Below, in pieces: positions 1 to 7,669 of a DNA stretch of 22,291 nucleotides. The position numbers were made by a program, and so were the translations under genes. A model generated the notes under the pieces. It did no database searches and was not told the origin of the DNA. It saw only the letters and a program-made list of their open reading frames with translations. Origin of the DNA: Albibeggiatoa sp964388965 (GTDB taxonomy: Bacteria > Pseudomonadota > Gammaproteobacteria > Beggiatoales > Beggiatoaceae). Numbering within the stretch: position 1 is the first letter of the stretch; every line of letters begins with the position of its first letter. The stretch is from contig CAYMCP010000060.1 in the NCBI GenBank assembly GCA_964388965.1, positions 1 to 22,291 on the forward strand. The letters are read 5' to 3'.

Positions 1-69
1 CATAAGTGATTGATTTTATTATAGGTAAAAAAAGTTTTTCGGAGTTCTCAGTATTCATAATATTTTCCT

Positions 70-1059
70 TTACAGGTTTTGGCTTGGTATCGCTTTAATT
101 TTTTGTAATGCTCTGTGCTGCCAACTGTTACACATTTCTCCCTCGCATATAGATTCGTATAATTCATAACATAATATTTGTAAAAATAATGGTTTATTTT
201 GGCTATGTTCTAAAATAAATTTAATATCTGTTTCCTTAAACTTTTTTGGTGATAATGCTATTAATTGCTTGGTTTCTGTTTCGTTAAAACTTTCCAAATG
301 AATTACATCACCAAAAATATTGAAAAATTTTGAAGAATTACCTTTACATTTAAAATATTGTGGATTTTTAGTTGAAGTTAAAATAAAACTTAAATAGTGG
401 CTATCCAACATTGAAGTAGATAAACTACGCAATGCGTCCCAAAAATCAGTTGCAGAAAAATCGTATTCTAAAGCCGCTTCGATGTTGTCTAATAAGATAA
501 TAGTAGAATTTTCCAACTTATCGGTCAAAATATCACAAAATAAGGCTAAAGCATCAGTTTCATCTTCTGGCAACGTGAAGCTACCTAAGTTTAAATGGTT
601 AATAATGTGCTGTAAGAAACGTGTCTGACTTTTAAAACGTATATCTCTGAAATTAATATAAATAAATTGATATTTTTCCAAATCTGGCAATTCAATTTTA
701 TAGGTTGTTTTAATATAATTTTGACATGTTTCCGTCTTTAAATGCTCTATTACCTTTAATAATGAAGTTTTACCAATATATGGCTCTCCCCAAATCGCAA
801 CATTTTGTACTGTTTTAATCTGTCCAATCAGTCGTCGCAAAATCGCTTTACGTCCAATAAAGGAATGACAATAAATAAAATTTCCTGCGATAAAAGGATT
901 ATCTGAAGGTTTTTTTTGAATCAGTTCCACTAGCCAATAGGGCAAAAATTGCAAAAGGAAATGAATAATTTTTTTATACAAAATAACCAAAAAACCCAAT
1001 ACACCGATAATTGAGCTTAAAAAACCGAGCAGCCAATTTAATTCATTTAATAAATTCAT
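70..1059 (-). CDS. Membrane-anchored P-loop ATPase (STAND/Orc1-Cdc6-like), paralog of the upstream gene
   Basis: The 329-residue protein begins with one or two hydrophobic segments (about residues 8-28 and 32-45), so the ATPase is probably held at the inner membrane facing the cytoplasm. After an NPFIAG linker (54-59) and a FIGR motif (67-70) comes a P-loop domain: Walker A GEPYIGKTS (91-99) and Walker B IILLD (187-191). The segment KPLFLQILC (289-297) resembles the helical lid of STAND/AAA_16 ATPases. No C-terminal sensor repeats or enzymatic effector follow; the protein stops about 35 residues later. It starts 22 bp after the stop of the HTH-containing paralog and shares with it the order NPFIAG, F-x-GR, QNVAI-x-GE, GKTSLL and FW-x-x-LRSLS. 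The pair is probably cotranscribed. The ATPase fold is clear from motifs. The biological role is unknown; regulation, defence or signalling are possibilities only. Confidence 0.85.
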   Translation of the reverse strand: MNLLNELNWLLGFLSSIIGVLGFLVILYKKIIHFLLQFLPYWLVELIQKKPSDNPFIAGNFIYCHSFIGRKAILRRLIGQIKTVQNVAIWGEPYIGKTSLLKVIEHLKTETCQNYIKTTYKIELPDLEKYQFIYINFRDIRFKSQTRFLQHIINHLNLGSFTLPEDETDALALFCDILTDKLENSTIILLDNIEAALEYDFSATDFWDALRSLSTSMLDSHYLSFILTSTKNPQYFKCKGNSSKFFNIFGDVIHLESFNETETKQLIALSPKKFKETDIKFILEHSQNKPLFLQILCYELYESICEGEMCNSWQHRALQKIKAIPSQNL

Positions 1060-1081
1060 CGTTAATTCAACTCTGTTTAAT

Positions 1082-2227
1082 TTACAAATCAGTTCTACTT
1101 CTGATAAGTTGCTCTGCGTCTTTGCGCCAATCAGTGTGATTTAACATCATTGCGTCTAAACCAATTTGACAAGCTATTTGTAAGTAGAAAGGCTGACATT
1201 TAGTAATATTACAAATAAAATCAATATCCTGAGTTGAAAATTTGTAAGGTGAAGGTGAAATTGCAATTAACTCTTCTGCTTCGTGTCGTTCTAAGCTACC
1301 AAGACTAATAGATTTACCAAAAATACTAAAAAATGGGGAAACATCAAAATCTGCCGATTTACTTAGTTCTTTTTCAAGAATACTTATATTTTTATTCGCA
1401 GCAAGCACAAAACCTAAATATTGAGGATTTAGCGTATTATTTGACAATGAACGTAACGATTCCCAAAAGTTGTTATCTAGCTCATTAGGGCAACGAGTCA
1501 CAATTGCGTTAAACTCATCTAACAATATAATTGTCGGTTTTTTAAGATGTTTTTCTACAATATCTGTAAAATCCGCCAGTATGTTATCACCTTCTAAAGT
1601 CAATGCTTCTTGTTGGAGTTCCAATTGCATATTTTGCAAAATATAATTAAGCAATCTTTTTTTATTACAAAGCCTTGCATCTTGAAAGTCTATAAAAATA
1701 AAGTTATATCCCTTATTTTTTTCTAACCAATCTGTTTGTTGATTTTCACGTAAGTTATCATTCGCAGCATCAACATTGATAATATCACGTAAGTACATCA
1801 ATAAAGAGGTTTTTCCGCAGCGTTTTTCACCTATAATCGCTACATTTTGCATCGGTGTTTGTGGGAAACCACGCCATAAACTAAATAAACTTTCGAGTGT
1901 TGCTTGACGACCAAAAAAATTGCCATAACGCACAGGTTGACCAGCAATAAATGGATTAATAATTTTTTGATTAATTTTATTGTTATCAACTTCAAATCCT
2001 GCTGCTGTAAGCAGCTCATCTAATTCATGCGTATTTAAACGATAATGTTGCGCAAAGCGTTGAATAGGTTCTTTTTCTTCTGGTTTACTGTATTTTTGAC
2101 CATCCAAAACCTCTTTACGCCACCGTGCAATAGTTGTATGGTGTACTTTCATTACTTCTGCAAGTTTCTGATTTGTAACACCTAAACGCTCTATATGCGT
2201 ATTAAATAGTTGCACGAAATTTGTCAT
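1082..2227 (-). CDS. Helix-turn-helix plus P-loop ATPase (STAND/Orc1-Cdc6-like) protein
   Basis: With the start chosen here the protein has 381 residues. The N-terminal 75 or so residues look like a DNA-binding helix-turn-helix: QKLAEVMKVHHTTIARWRKE is a typical two-helix turn with a recognition helix. A linker with NPFIAGQPV and FFGR follows, then an ATPase domain with Walker A GEKRCGKTS and Walker B IILLDEF. The C-terminal QPFYLQIAC resembles the lid of STAND/AAA_16 ATPases. A GTG at 2239 would add four residues, but GGTGAG lies about 8 bases before the ATG at 2227 and nothing similar precedes the GTG, so the ATG is preferred. The next gene is a paralog in which the HTH is replaced by a membrane segment. 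The sequence supports an ATP-dependent DNA-binding regulator or switch; its target and trigger are not visible. Confidence 0.85.
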   Translation of the reverse strand: MTNFVQLFNTHIERLGVTNQKLAEVMKVHHTTIARWRKEVLDGQKYSKPEEKEPIQRFAQHYRLNTHELDELLTAAGFEVDNNKINQKIINPFIAGQPVRYGNFFGRQATLESLFSLWRGFPQTPMQNVAIIGEKRCGKTSLLMYLRDIINVDAANDNLRENQQTDWLEKNKGYNFIFIDFQDARLCNKKRLLNYILQNMQLELQQEALTLEGDNILADFTDIVEKHLKKPTIILLDEFNAIVTRCPNELDNNFWESLRSLSNNTLNPQYLGFVLAANKNISILEKELSKSADFDVSPFFSIFGKSISLGSLERHEAEELIAISPSPYKFSTQDIDFICNITKCQPFYLQIACQIGLDAMMLNHTDWRKDAEQLIRSRTDL

Positions 2228-2541
2228 TGTTATTCTCACCGTTTTTCAGATAGCTAATAGATGCAGTATAACATAAGCTATAATGATAAACTGTTTATGC
2301 TTATTCGTTTGATACTATAGATTATATACATATAAAATTCAATATATAGCTTTAATAATAATAAATATAAGTAATAAATTGCATAGAGAACAAATATAAA
2401 TGATAAAAAAAATAGTATTTTATTTATTAGCGTTGAAAATTTAAAATTTTGAGTGCAATATAAATCAGAGTTTGGTAGAAATAATAAAAAAATATTAGGT
2501 ATAATTGCTATGTTCGAGTTTTGAACTGAAAATATATAGCA

Positions 2542-2591
2542 GCAATTTTATTGCAGCAGAATTGATTCTGCACGAGCAAAACAAGTTTTGC
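2542..2591. repeat. Three consecutive perfect hairpins
   Basis: Three perfect inverted repeats lie end to end: GCAAT-TTT-ATTGC (2542-2554), GCAGAAT-TG-ATTCTGC (2556-2571) and GCAAAAC-AA-GTTTTGC (2576-2591). The arms are 5, 7 and 7 bp and the loops 2-3 nt. None is followed by a T-run, so they do not look like intrinsic terminators. The last palindrome and its GCACGC tail recur in altered form at 20047-20064. They could be a dispersed palindromic repeat (REP/MITE-like) or cruciform sites acting on hemN. The structure is certain, the role unknown. Confidence 0.7.
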
Positions 2592-2599
2592 ACGCCAAT

Positions 2600-2613
2600 T
2601 TGATGCGATTAAA
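2600..2613 (+). promoter_or_regulatory. Weak FNR/Anr-like half-site upstream of hemN
   Basis: TTGAT-GCGA-TTAAA lies about 70 bp before the hemN start. The left half matches the FNR consensus (TTGAT-N4-ATCAA) perfectly, but the right half matches at only three of five positions. HemN is the anaerobic coproporphyrinogen oxidase and is FNR/Anr-controlled in several gammaproteobacteria, so the position is sensible. The match is weak. Confidence 0.2.
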
Positions 2614-2681
2614 AATAAACTCCTTCTATTTATTATTTACGTTTATTAATTTATATTATTTTACTGATTAGAGAATAAAAA

Positions 2682-4064
2682 ATGCAACAAACTACTGTTT
2701 TTGACTTAGATTTAATTCAACGCTATGATAAAGCTGGTCCTCGTTATACCTCATATCCTACTGCTGTGCAGTTTCACGAAGGTTTTGCTACAAGCGAATA
2801 TGTCAAGTACGCTAAAAACAGTAATGTGGAAAATACACCCCTTTCTTTATATTTTCATATCCCGTTTTGTGATACGGTATGTTTTTACTGCGCGTGTAAT
2901 AAAATAGCGACTAAAAATCATCAACTTGCAGCAGAATATCTACAACGTTTATTAAAAGAAATTGAGTTGCAAGCGGTTTTATTTGATAAGCAACGTACAG
3001 TAACCCAGTTGCATTGGGGAGGAGGGACACCTACTTTTTTAAATGTAGATGAAATGCGCCAATTGATGGATAAAACCCGCAAATGTTTCAATTTGTTGGA
3101 AGATGATACGGGTGAATATTCAATTGAAATTGACCCGCGTGAAGCCGATGCTAATACAATTAAATTATTACGTGAATTGGGTTTTAATCGTATGAGTTTG
3201 GGTGTGCAAGATTTTGATGCAAAAGTACAAAAAGCAGTTAATCGGATTCAAACTGAAGCTGAAACGTTTGCGGTATTAGATGCGGCACGTAAAGAGGGTT
3301 TTCGCTCTATTAGTATTGATTTAATTTATGGTTTACCTCATCAGACTAAGGAGAGTTTTAAAACAACATTGGATAAAATTTTACAAGTTGAACCTGAACG
3401 TTTATCTATTTTTAATTATGCACATTTGCCGACTTTATTTAAACCACAGCGTCGTATTAATGAAATGGATTTACCTACACCGACACAAAAATTAGATGTA
3501 TTGCAAATGAGCATTAATTATTTGCTTGATGCAGGTTATGTGTATATCGGTATGGATCATTTTGCTAAACCTAATGATGAATTAGCGATTGCACAGCGTA
3601 ATGGCTCGTTATATCGCAATTTTCAAGGTTATGCGACTCATGCTGATTGTGATTTGGTCGCAATGGGCAGTACTTCAATTAGTAAAGTGGGTGCGAGTTA
3701 TAGCCAAAATGTGAAAACTTTAGAGGAATATTATGCACGGATTGATAATGATGAATTGGCTGTTTTTCGTGGTATCGCATTAAGTGATGATGATATTTTA
3801 CGCCGTGAAGTCATTACACAGTTAATTTGTCATTTTGCCTTGTCTATCCCTAAAATTGAGCAACAGTTTAGTATTGATTTTAAAGATTATTTTTCTCAAG
3901 AGTTGATTGAATTGGAAATTTTACAAGCTGATGGACTGATTAGTTTTAATGATCAGAAAATCGAAATTTTACCTGTAGGGCGATTATTAGTACGCAATAT
4001 TTGTATGGTATTTGATATTTATCTGCGTCAAGCGAAAGAGCAACGTTTTTCTAAGGTGATTTAA
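2682..4064 (+). CDS. hemN: Oxygen-independent coproporphyrinogen III oxidase (radical SAM)
   Basis: This 460-residue cytoplasmic enzyme converts coproporphyrinogen III to protoporphyrinogen IX without oxygen, using S-adenosylmethionine and a [4Fe-4S] cluster, in heme biosynthesis. The N-terminal region RYDKAGPRYTSYPTA and the cluster motif HIPFCDTVCFYCAC (Cys63, Cys67, Cys70, plus the adjacent Cys72) are diagnostic of true HemN rather than HemW. HWGGGTPTFL (111-120) is the SAM-binding glycine motif. The C-terminal HemN domain is present and the length matches the family. AGAGA precedes the ATG at normal spacing. The gene stands alone on the plus strand and converges with a small minus-strand gene. 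hemH, the last step of the same pathway, lies nearby on the opposite strand. Confidence 0.97.
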   Translation: MQQTTVFDLDLIQRYDKAGPRYTSYPTAVQFHEGFATSEYVKYAKNSNVENTPLSLYFHIPFCDTVCFYCACNKIATKNHQLAAEYLQRLLKEIELQAVLFDKQRTVTQLHWGGGTPTFLNVDEMRQLMDKTRKCFNLLEDDTGEYSIEIDPREADANTIKLLRELGFNRMSLGVQDFDAKVQKAVNRIQTEAETFAVLDAARKEGFRSISIDLIYGLPHQTKESFKTTLDKILQVEPERLSIFNYAHLPTLFKPQRRINEMDLPTPTQKLDVLQMSINYLLDAGYVYIGMDHFAKPNDELAIAQRNGSLYRNFQGYATHADCDLVAMGSTSISKVGASYSQNVKTLEEYYARIDNDELAVFRGIALSDDDILRREVITQLICHFALSIPKIEQQFSIDFKDYFSQELIELEILQADGLISFNDQKIEILPVGRLLVRNICMVFDIYLRQAKEQRFSKVI

Positions 4065-4175
4065 TCTCTCTAGCACATTCATACTTAATGGTATTTTTAG
4101 CACAGTTTGGTAGCTGCTAAACAGTGCTACCACTAAGTTGACAACGATGTAAATAGATTTGTACTGAGAGATTAA
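4061..4175. repeat. Inverted repeat bracketing the convergent gene ends
   Basis: TTAATCTCTC at 4061-4070 and GAGAGATTAA at 4166-4175 form a perfect 10-bp inverted repeat about 95 bp apart, and similarity continues a few bases inward (AG-C/T-ACA on both sides). Each arm contains the stop codon of the adjacent convergent gene. Inside is a further hairpin, GGTAGC (4109-4114) with GCTACC (4126-4131) and an 11-nt loop, with an alternative AGCAC/GTGCT pairing. No T-run follows any stem. It could be a bidirectional transcript-end structure or the terminal repeats of a tiny MITE-like insertion. Confidence 0.55.
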
Positions 4176-4513
4176 TTGAGATTTTTAGTAACGGTAATAA
4201 ACCATAATAAAATAAAAATAATGGATAAAATTACCCAAACCCACGCAAAATTGTCTTTAAATAAACTTGTATTGTCTGTAATGTTATCTTCTTGACATAG
4301 GTGTAACGAACTATTTAGCATGTACAATTCATCCCCTAATCGGTAGGTTCTGCCGCCAATCATTAAGTTATTTTCCGGTTCTATATTTGTAATTTTAACG
4401 AAACAACCTAATTCGTTTACACGAGTGATTTTGCCTTTTACATCAACGCGCGTTGTTGCGAATAGCTCTCGACCCTCAAAATAGAATTCTACATAATCGC
4501 CAATGTTAAACAT
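4172..4513 (-). CDS. Small protein with N-terminal beta-type domain and C-terminal membrane anchor, function unknown
   Basis: This 113-residue protein is not recognised. Residues 1-70 are rich in alternating hydrophobic and charged residues (GDYVEFYFEGRELFATTRVD, then KGKITRVNELGCFVKI), suggesting a small beta-barrel such as an SH3- or KOW-like fold. Residues about 90-108 (WVWVILSIIFILLWFITV) form one strong transmembrane helix followed by a short basic tail. This is a tail-anchor layout with the soluble part probably cytoplasmic. It lies 161 bp downstream of hemH on the same strand and converges with hemN. Codon use looks like that of its neighbours. A gene is likely because the protein-like composition spans the whole frame, but no function is offered. 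Confidence 0.7.
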   Translation of the reverse strand: MFNIGDYVEFYFEGRELFATTRVDVKGKITRVNELGCFVKITNIEPENNLMIGGRTYRLGDELYMLNSSLHLCQEDNITDNTSLFKDNFAWVWVILSIIFILLWFITVTKNLN

Positions 4514-4674
4514 GATCTGCTCATCTTAAAATATATTTAAACATATTTCTCTTAACGCAAAGGCAATGCCATTGTAAATTTTTAATATTTAATTTAGTTA
4601 ATTCAATAAGTTAGAATGTAATATTTTATTTTTTTGGCTATTAAACCTGTTGAGCAGAATGGCATTTTAGGTAT

Positions 4675-5769
4675 TTATGGCTGGATTTTCGTCACTTGCT
4701 GCTGACATTGTTGTGCTTCTGTTTCTAGTGTTGAGATAGGCTTGAGTAGCCATGCTCTTGTGTGCTGAATAATTAAACTTGCTAAGGCAGTTATGTGTTG
4801 CGGTTGTGTATTTAGGGCTGGAATGTAGTGATATTGCTCACCGCCGGCTTGTAAAAAATAATCACGATTTTCTTGGGCAATTTCTTCTAGCGTTTCTAAA
4901 CAATCGGCTGCAAATCCGGGACAAATTAGATTGACATGTTTAATGCCTTGTTGTGGTAATTTTTTTAATGTTTCATCCGTGTAAGGTTGTAACCATTGTT
5001 CACGACCAAAACGTGATTGAAATACTACTTGATATTTATCTTCTGCTAAATTTAACGCATTAGCAACTAAGCGGGCTGTTTTGTGACATTCACAAAAATA
5101 AGGATCGCCTGCGTCAAAAAATCGCTTAGGGATGCCATGAAATGAAAATAATAATTTATCAGCTTGACCATATTGCGCCCAATGGTTTTGAATACTGGTA
5201 GTTAGAGCTTGGATATAAGCTTGATTATCATGATAATGGCTAATAAAATGTAAATCTGGAATCCAACGCCATTTTTTTAAACAATTTGCAATCACATCAT
5301 AGGTTGAACCTGTTGTAGAGGAGCTATATTGTGGATACAACGGTAAGATAATAATGCGTCGGGCATTCATTTGGCGCAATTGTTCTAATCCTTCAGCAAC
5401 CGAAGGCTGACCGTAACGCATTCCTAATACAACTTTGATTGGTGAATCTATTTGTTTAGATAATTCTGCTTGTAAACTTGCTGTTTGTTGTTGTGAGATG
5501 GTGAGCAGTGGAGAACCTTCATTCGTCCAAATTTTGGCGTAATTTTTTGCAGAACGTGCAGGGCGTATCCGTAAAATAATACCGTGTAAAATAAGCCACC
5601 ATAACCAACGTGGCATTTCCGTGATACGTGGATCACTTAAAAATTCAGCTAAATAGCGACGTAATGCCGTTGGTGTTGGCGCGTCTGGCGTGCCTAAGTT
5701 GGTTAGCAAAATACCGGTAATTGGTAATTTATCATGCGGTTCTGCGGAACTATTTAAATAACTTTTCAT
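4675..5769 (-). CDS. hemH: Ferrochelatase
   Basis: Ferrochelatase inserts Fe2+ into protoporphyrin IX, the final step of protoheme synthesis, at the cytoplasmic face of the membrane. The protein (364 residues from the ATG used here) shows the family signatures: GILLTNLGTPDAPTP near the N-terminus, LPLYPQYSSSTTGS, the catalytic histidine in LLFSFHGIP, the conserved SRFGREQWLQPYTDETL, and CPGFAADCLETLEEI with the metal-site glutamate. A TTG five codons upstream (5784) would lengthen it, but it has no ribosome-binding site. The ATG at 5769 is also unsupported by a strong Shine-Dalgarno sequence, so the start is only moderately certain. The C-terminus has a roughly 25-residue Gln-rich extension of little similarity to the core. 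It is divergent from glgA and on the same strand as the small membrane gene downstream. Confidence 0.96.
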   Translation of the reverse strand: MKSYLNSSAEPHDKLPITGILLTNLGTPDAPTPTALRRYLAEFLSDPRITEMPRWLWWLILHGIILRIRPARSAKNYAKIWTNEGSPLLTISQQQTASLQAELSKQIDSPIKVVLGMRYGQPSVAEGLEQLRQMNARRIIILPLYPQYSSSTTGSTYDVIANCLKKWRWIPDLHFISHYHDNQAYIQALTTSIQNHWAQYGQADKLLFSFHGIPKRFFDAGDPYFCECHKTARLVANALNLAEDKYQVVFQSRFGREQWLQPYTDETLKKLPQQGIKHVNLICPGFAADCLETLEEIAQENRDYFLQAGGEQYHYIPALNTQPQHITALASLIIQHTRAWLLKPISTLETEAQQCQQQVTKIQP

Positions 5770-6081
5770 GGTTTTTTTGTACAAAATTAATGAGAATAGC
5801 TTATTTTAAATCATCTATGCAAATTAGTGTAAAAAAGTATGTGACAAAAAAGATTATCCAGCAGATTCATTTTTGTAACTTATTATTCAATTTATACGAA
5901 ATCAACTTTTAGTAAGTATTTATTAAAAAATCGCCGCGAATTTGAATCATGTAGCATAACAACAAAGCTGATAAAATTGATTTTACACATAAATTGTTTC
6001 TCTCAATTCAGCAAACTGTTATATACTGAAATGAAATAATACGCCTTTAAAGGCTTACCACTATACGAGGAGAGAAGGGTG
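5770..6081. other. Divergent hemH/glgA intergenic region
   Basis: About 310 bp with no credible gene. It should carry both promoters. A 12-bp perfect palindrome, GCCTTTAAAGGC, lies at 6043-6054, just before the strong glgA Shine-Dalgarno (GAGGAG around 6067-6072). It would form a short hairpin in the glgA leader or be a dimer-binding site. TATACT at 6022-6027 is a possible -10 box, with no clear -35 at proper spacing. Confidence 0.5.
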
Positions 6082-7557
6082 ATGGCAAAATTGCGTGTTT
6101 TATTCGCAACCTCAGAAGCATATCCTATCGTGAAAACAGGGGGTCTCGCTGACATTAGCCATGCTTTACCTTATACGCTGCGATCATTAGGCGTGGACGC
6201 ACGTATTTTACTACCGGGGTATAAAACTGTCATAGAACAGCTAAGATTAAAGCCACTAAAAGAAAATTTACAATTATTTGATTGTTTACCGCCAGTAAAC
6301 ATTTTAGAAGGTATGATGCTTGGTGATGATATTCCTGTTTATGTGATTGATTGTCCAGAGCTTTATCATCGAGATGGCGGACCTTATCAGGATGAAGATG
6401 GACAGGATTGGCAGGATAATCACCTACGTTTTGGACTATTGTCAAAGATTGCGGCATTATTCGGCGAGCATTTGTTTAATTTTACCCCAAACATCATCCA
6501 CTGTAATGATTGGCAAACGGGACTCGCGCCTGCCTATTTACATTTTAGCAAATATGCGAAAGCTAAGGTTTTGATGAGTGTACATAATTTAGCACATCAA
6601 GGTGTATTTGGCGCAGAAACAGTTGATTTACTACATTTACCGCAAGAAAGTTTTAGTATGTACGGTCTGGAATATTATGGTTTGATGTCGTTTTTAAAAG
6701 CAGGTTTATATTATTCCGACTGGATCGCAACTGTCAGTCCGACTTATGCGCGTGAAATTCAAACACCAAATTATGGCTATGGCTTGTATGATTTGCTCAA
6801 TAATAATCAATATCGCTTAACTGGCATTTTAAATGGTATTAATGAACAAGAGTGGAATCCTGAAACCGATACTTATCTCGTGAGCAATTATACGCATGAA
6901 AATTTTTCCGCCAAAGTTAAAAATACTCGTGCATTAAGACAACGCTTAAATTTGGAAACGCCTAAGCAAACACCGTTAATTGGTATGATTACCCGTTTAA
7001 CGCATCAAAAAGGAATTGATTTAGTTGTGCCGATTATTCCACATATTCTTAATGAGGGTGCGCAATTAGTGATATTGGGTAGTGGTGATAAGGATTTGGA
7101 AGAACGCTTGCAAATTTTAGCTAATGAGTATAAAGGTCATTTAAGTGTAAATTTTGGCTATGATGAAGAATTAGCGCATCAGATTGAAGCAAGTGCTGAT
7201 ATTTTTTTAATGCCTTCTCGTTTTGAGCCATGCGGTTTAAATCAAATGTATAGTATGCGTTATGGTACGGTGCCAATTGTACGTAATACAGGTGGTTTAG
7301 CGGATACAGTAGTGGATACGACACCGCGTCACCTAGATACTGAAACCGCAACAGGATTTATTTTTGAACGTGAGGATGCGCATGATTTATTACGTTGTGT
7401 GCAACGGGCGCTGGTGACTTATCGAGATAAAGCAGTTTGGCGACAATTACGCACTAATGGAATGCTTAAAGATTTCAGTTGGACACATAGTGCAAAAAGT
7501 TACATTGCATTGTATGAGAGTTTGATTCAACAGGAAGAAAGCAAGAATTTGCTATAA
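6082..7557 (+). CDS. glgA: Glycogen synthase (ADP-glucose, GT5 family)
   Basis: The 491-residue protein transfers glucose from ADP-glucose to the growing alpha-1,4-glucan in glycogen synthesis in the cytoplasm. Motifs of bacterial GlgA are all visible: the N-terminal KTGGLADISHALP (ADP-glucose-binding K-x-GGL), HCNDWQTGLAP, SVHNLAHQG, NGINEQEWNP, GMITRLTHQKGIDL, and the C-terminal active-site segment EPCGLNQMYSMRYGTVPIV followed by NTGGLADTV. Length is typical of the family. GAGGAGAG lies about 8 bases before the ATG at 6082. An in-frame GTG directly before it (6079) is possible but less likely. No other glycogen gene (glgB, glgC, glgP) is adjacent, so glgA appears monocistronic here. It converges with the CAP-domain gene. 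Confidence 0.96.
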   Translation: MAKLRVLFATSEAYPIVKTGGLADISHALPYTLRSLGVDARILLPGYKTVIEQLRLKPLKENLQLFDCLPPVNILEGMMLGDDIPVYVIDCPELYHRDGGPYQDEDGQDWQDNHLRFGLLSKIAALFGEHLFNFTPNIIHCNDWQTGLAPAYLHFSKYAKAKVLMSVHNLAHQGVFGAETVDLLHLPQESFSMYGLEYYGLMSFLKAGLYYSDWIATVSPTYAREIQTPNYGYGLYDLLNNNQYRLTGILNGINEQEWNPETDTYLVSNYTHENFSAKVKNTRALRQRLNLETPKQTPLIGMITRLTHQKGIDLVVPIIPHILNEGAQLVILGSGDKDLEERLQILANEYKGHLSVNFGYDEELAHQIEASADIFLMPSRFEPCGLNQMYSMRYGTVPIVRNTGGLADTVVDTTPRHLDTETATGFIFEREDAHDLLRCVQRALVTYRDKAVWRQLRTNGMLKDFSWTHSAKSYIALYESLIQQEESKNLL

Positions 7558-7623
7558 ATTATAGTGCAGAAGTACATGTTATTTTGCAAGTAATCATTCT
7601 GGAAGCGATGTTTCCGTGTGGCA

Positions 7624-7644
7624 CTCCCAAATAAAACTTGGGAG
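7624..7644. terminator. Hairpin between convergent glgA and CAP-domain gene
   Basis: CTCCCAA (7624-7630) and TTGGGAG (7638-7644) form a perfect 7-bp stem with a 7-nt AT loop in the 112-bp gap between the two convergent genes. Neither strand has a clean T-run after the stem, so it is a probable transcript-end structure rather than a classic intrinsic terminator. Confidence 0.4.
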
Positions 7645-7669
7645 CTAGAAAAAATTATTGAAAATGATT

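Larger units (their letters stand above)
2228..2681. other. Divergent noncoding region between the ATPase pair and hemN
   Basis: These 454 bp are very AT-rich and contain no credible open reading frame or recognisable RNA gene. They should hold the promoters for the minus-strand ATPase pair and for plus-strand hemN. A TATAAT at 2500-2505 could be a -10 box for hemN, but no good -35 lies at the right distance. The outstanding structure is the run of three perfect hairpins at 2542-2591, annotated separately. Confidence 0.6.

Noticed and set aside
5721..5912. 63-codon plus-strand frame spanning the hemH start
   Set aside because: Half overlaps hemH antisense; composition is that of AT-rich noncoding DNA and there is no ribosome-binding site.
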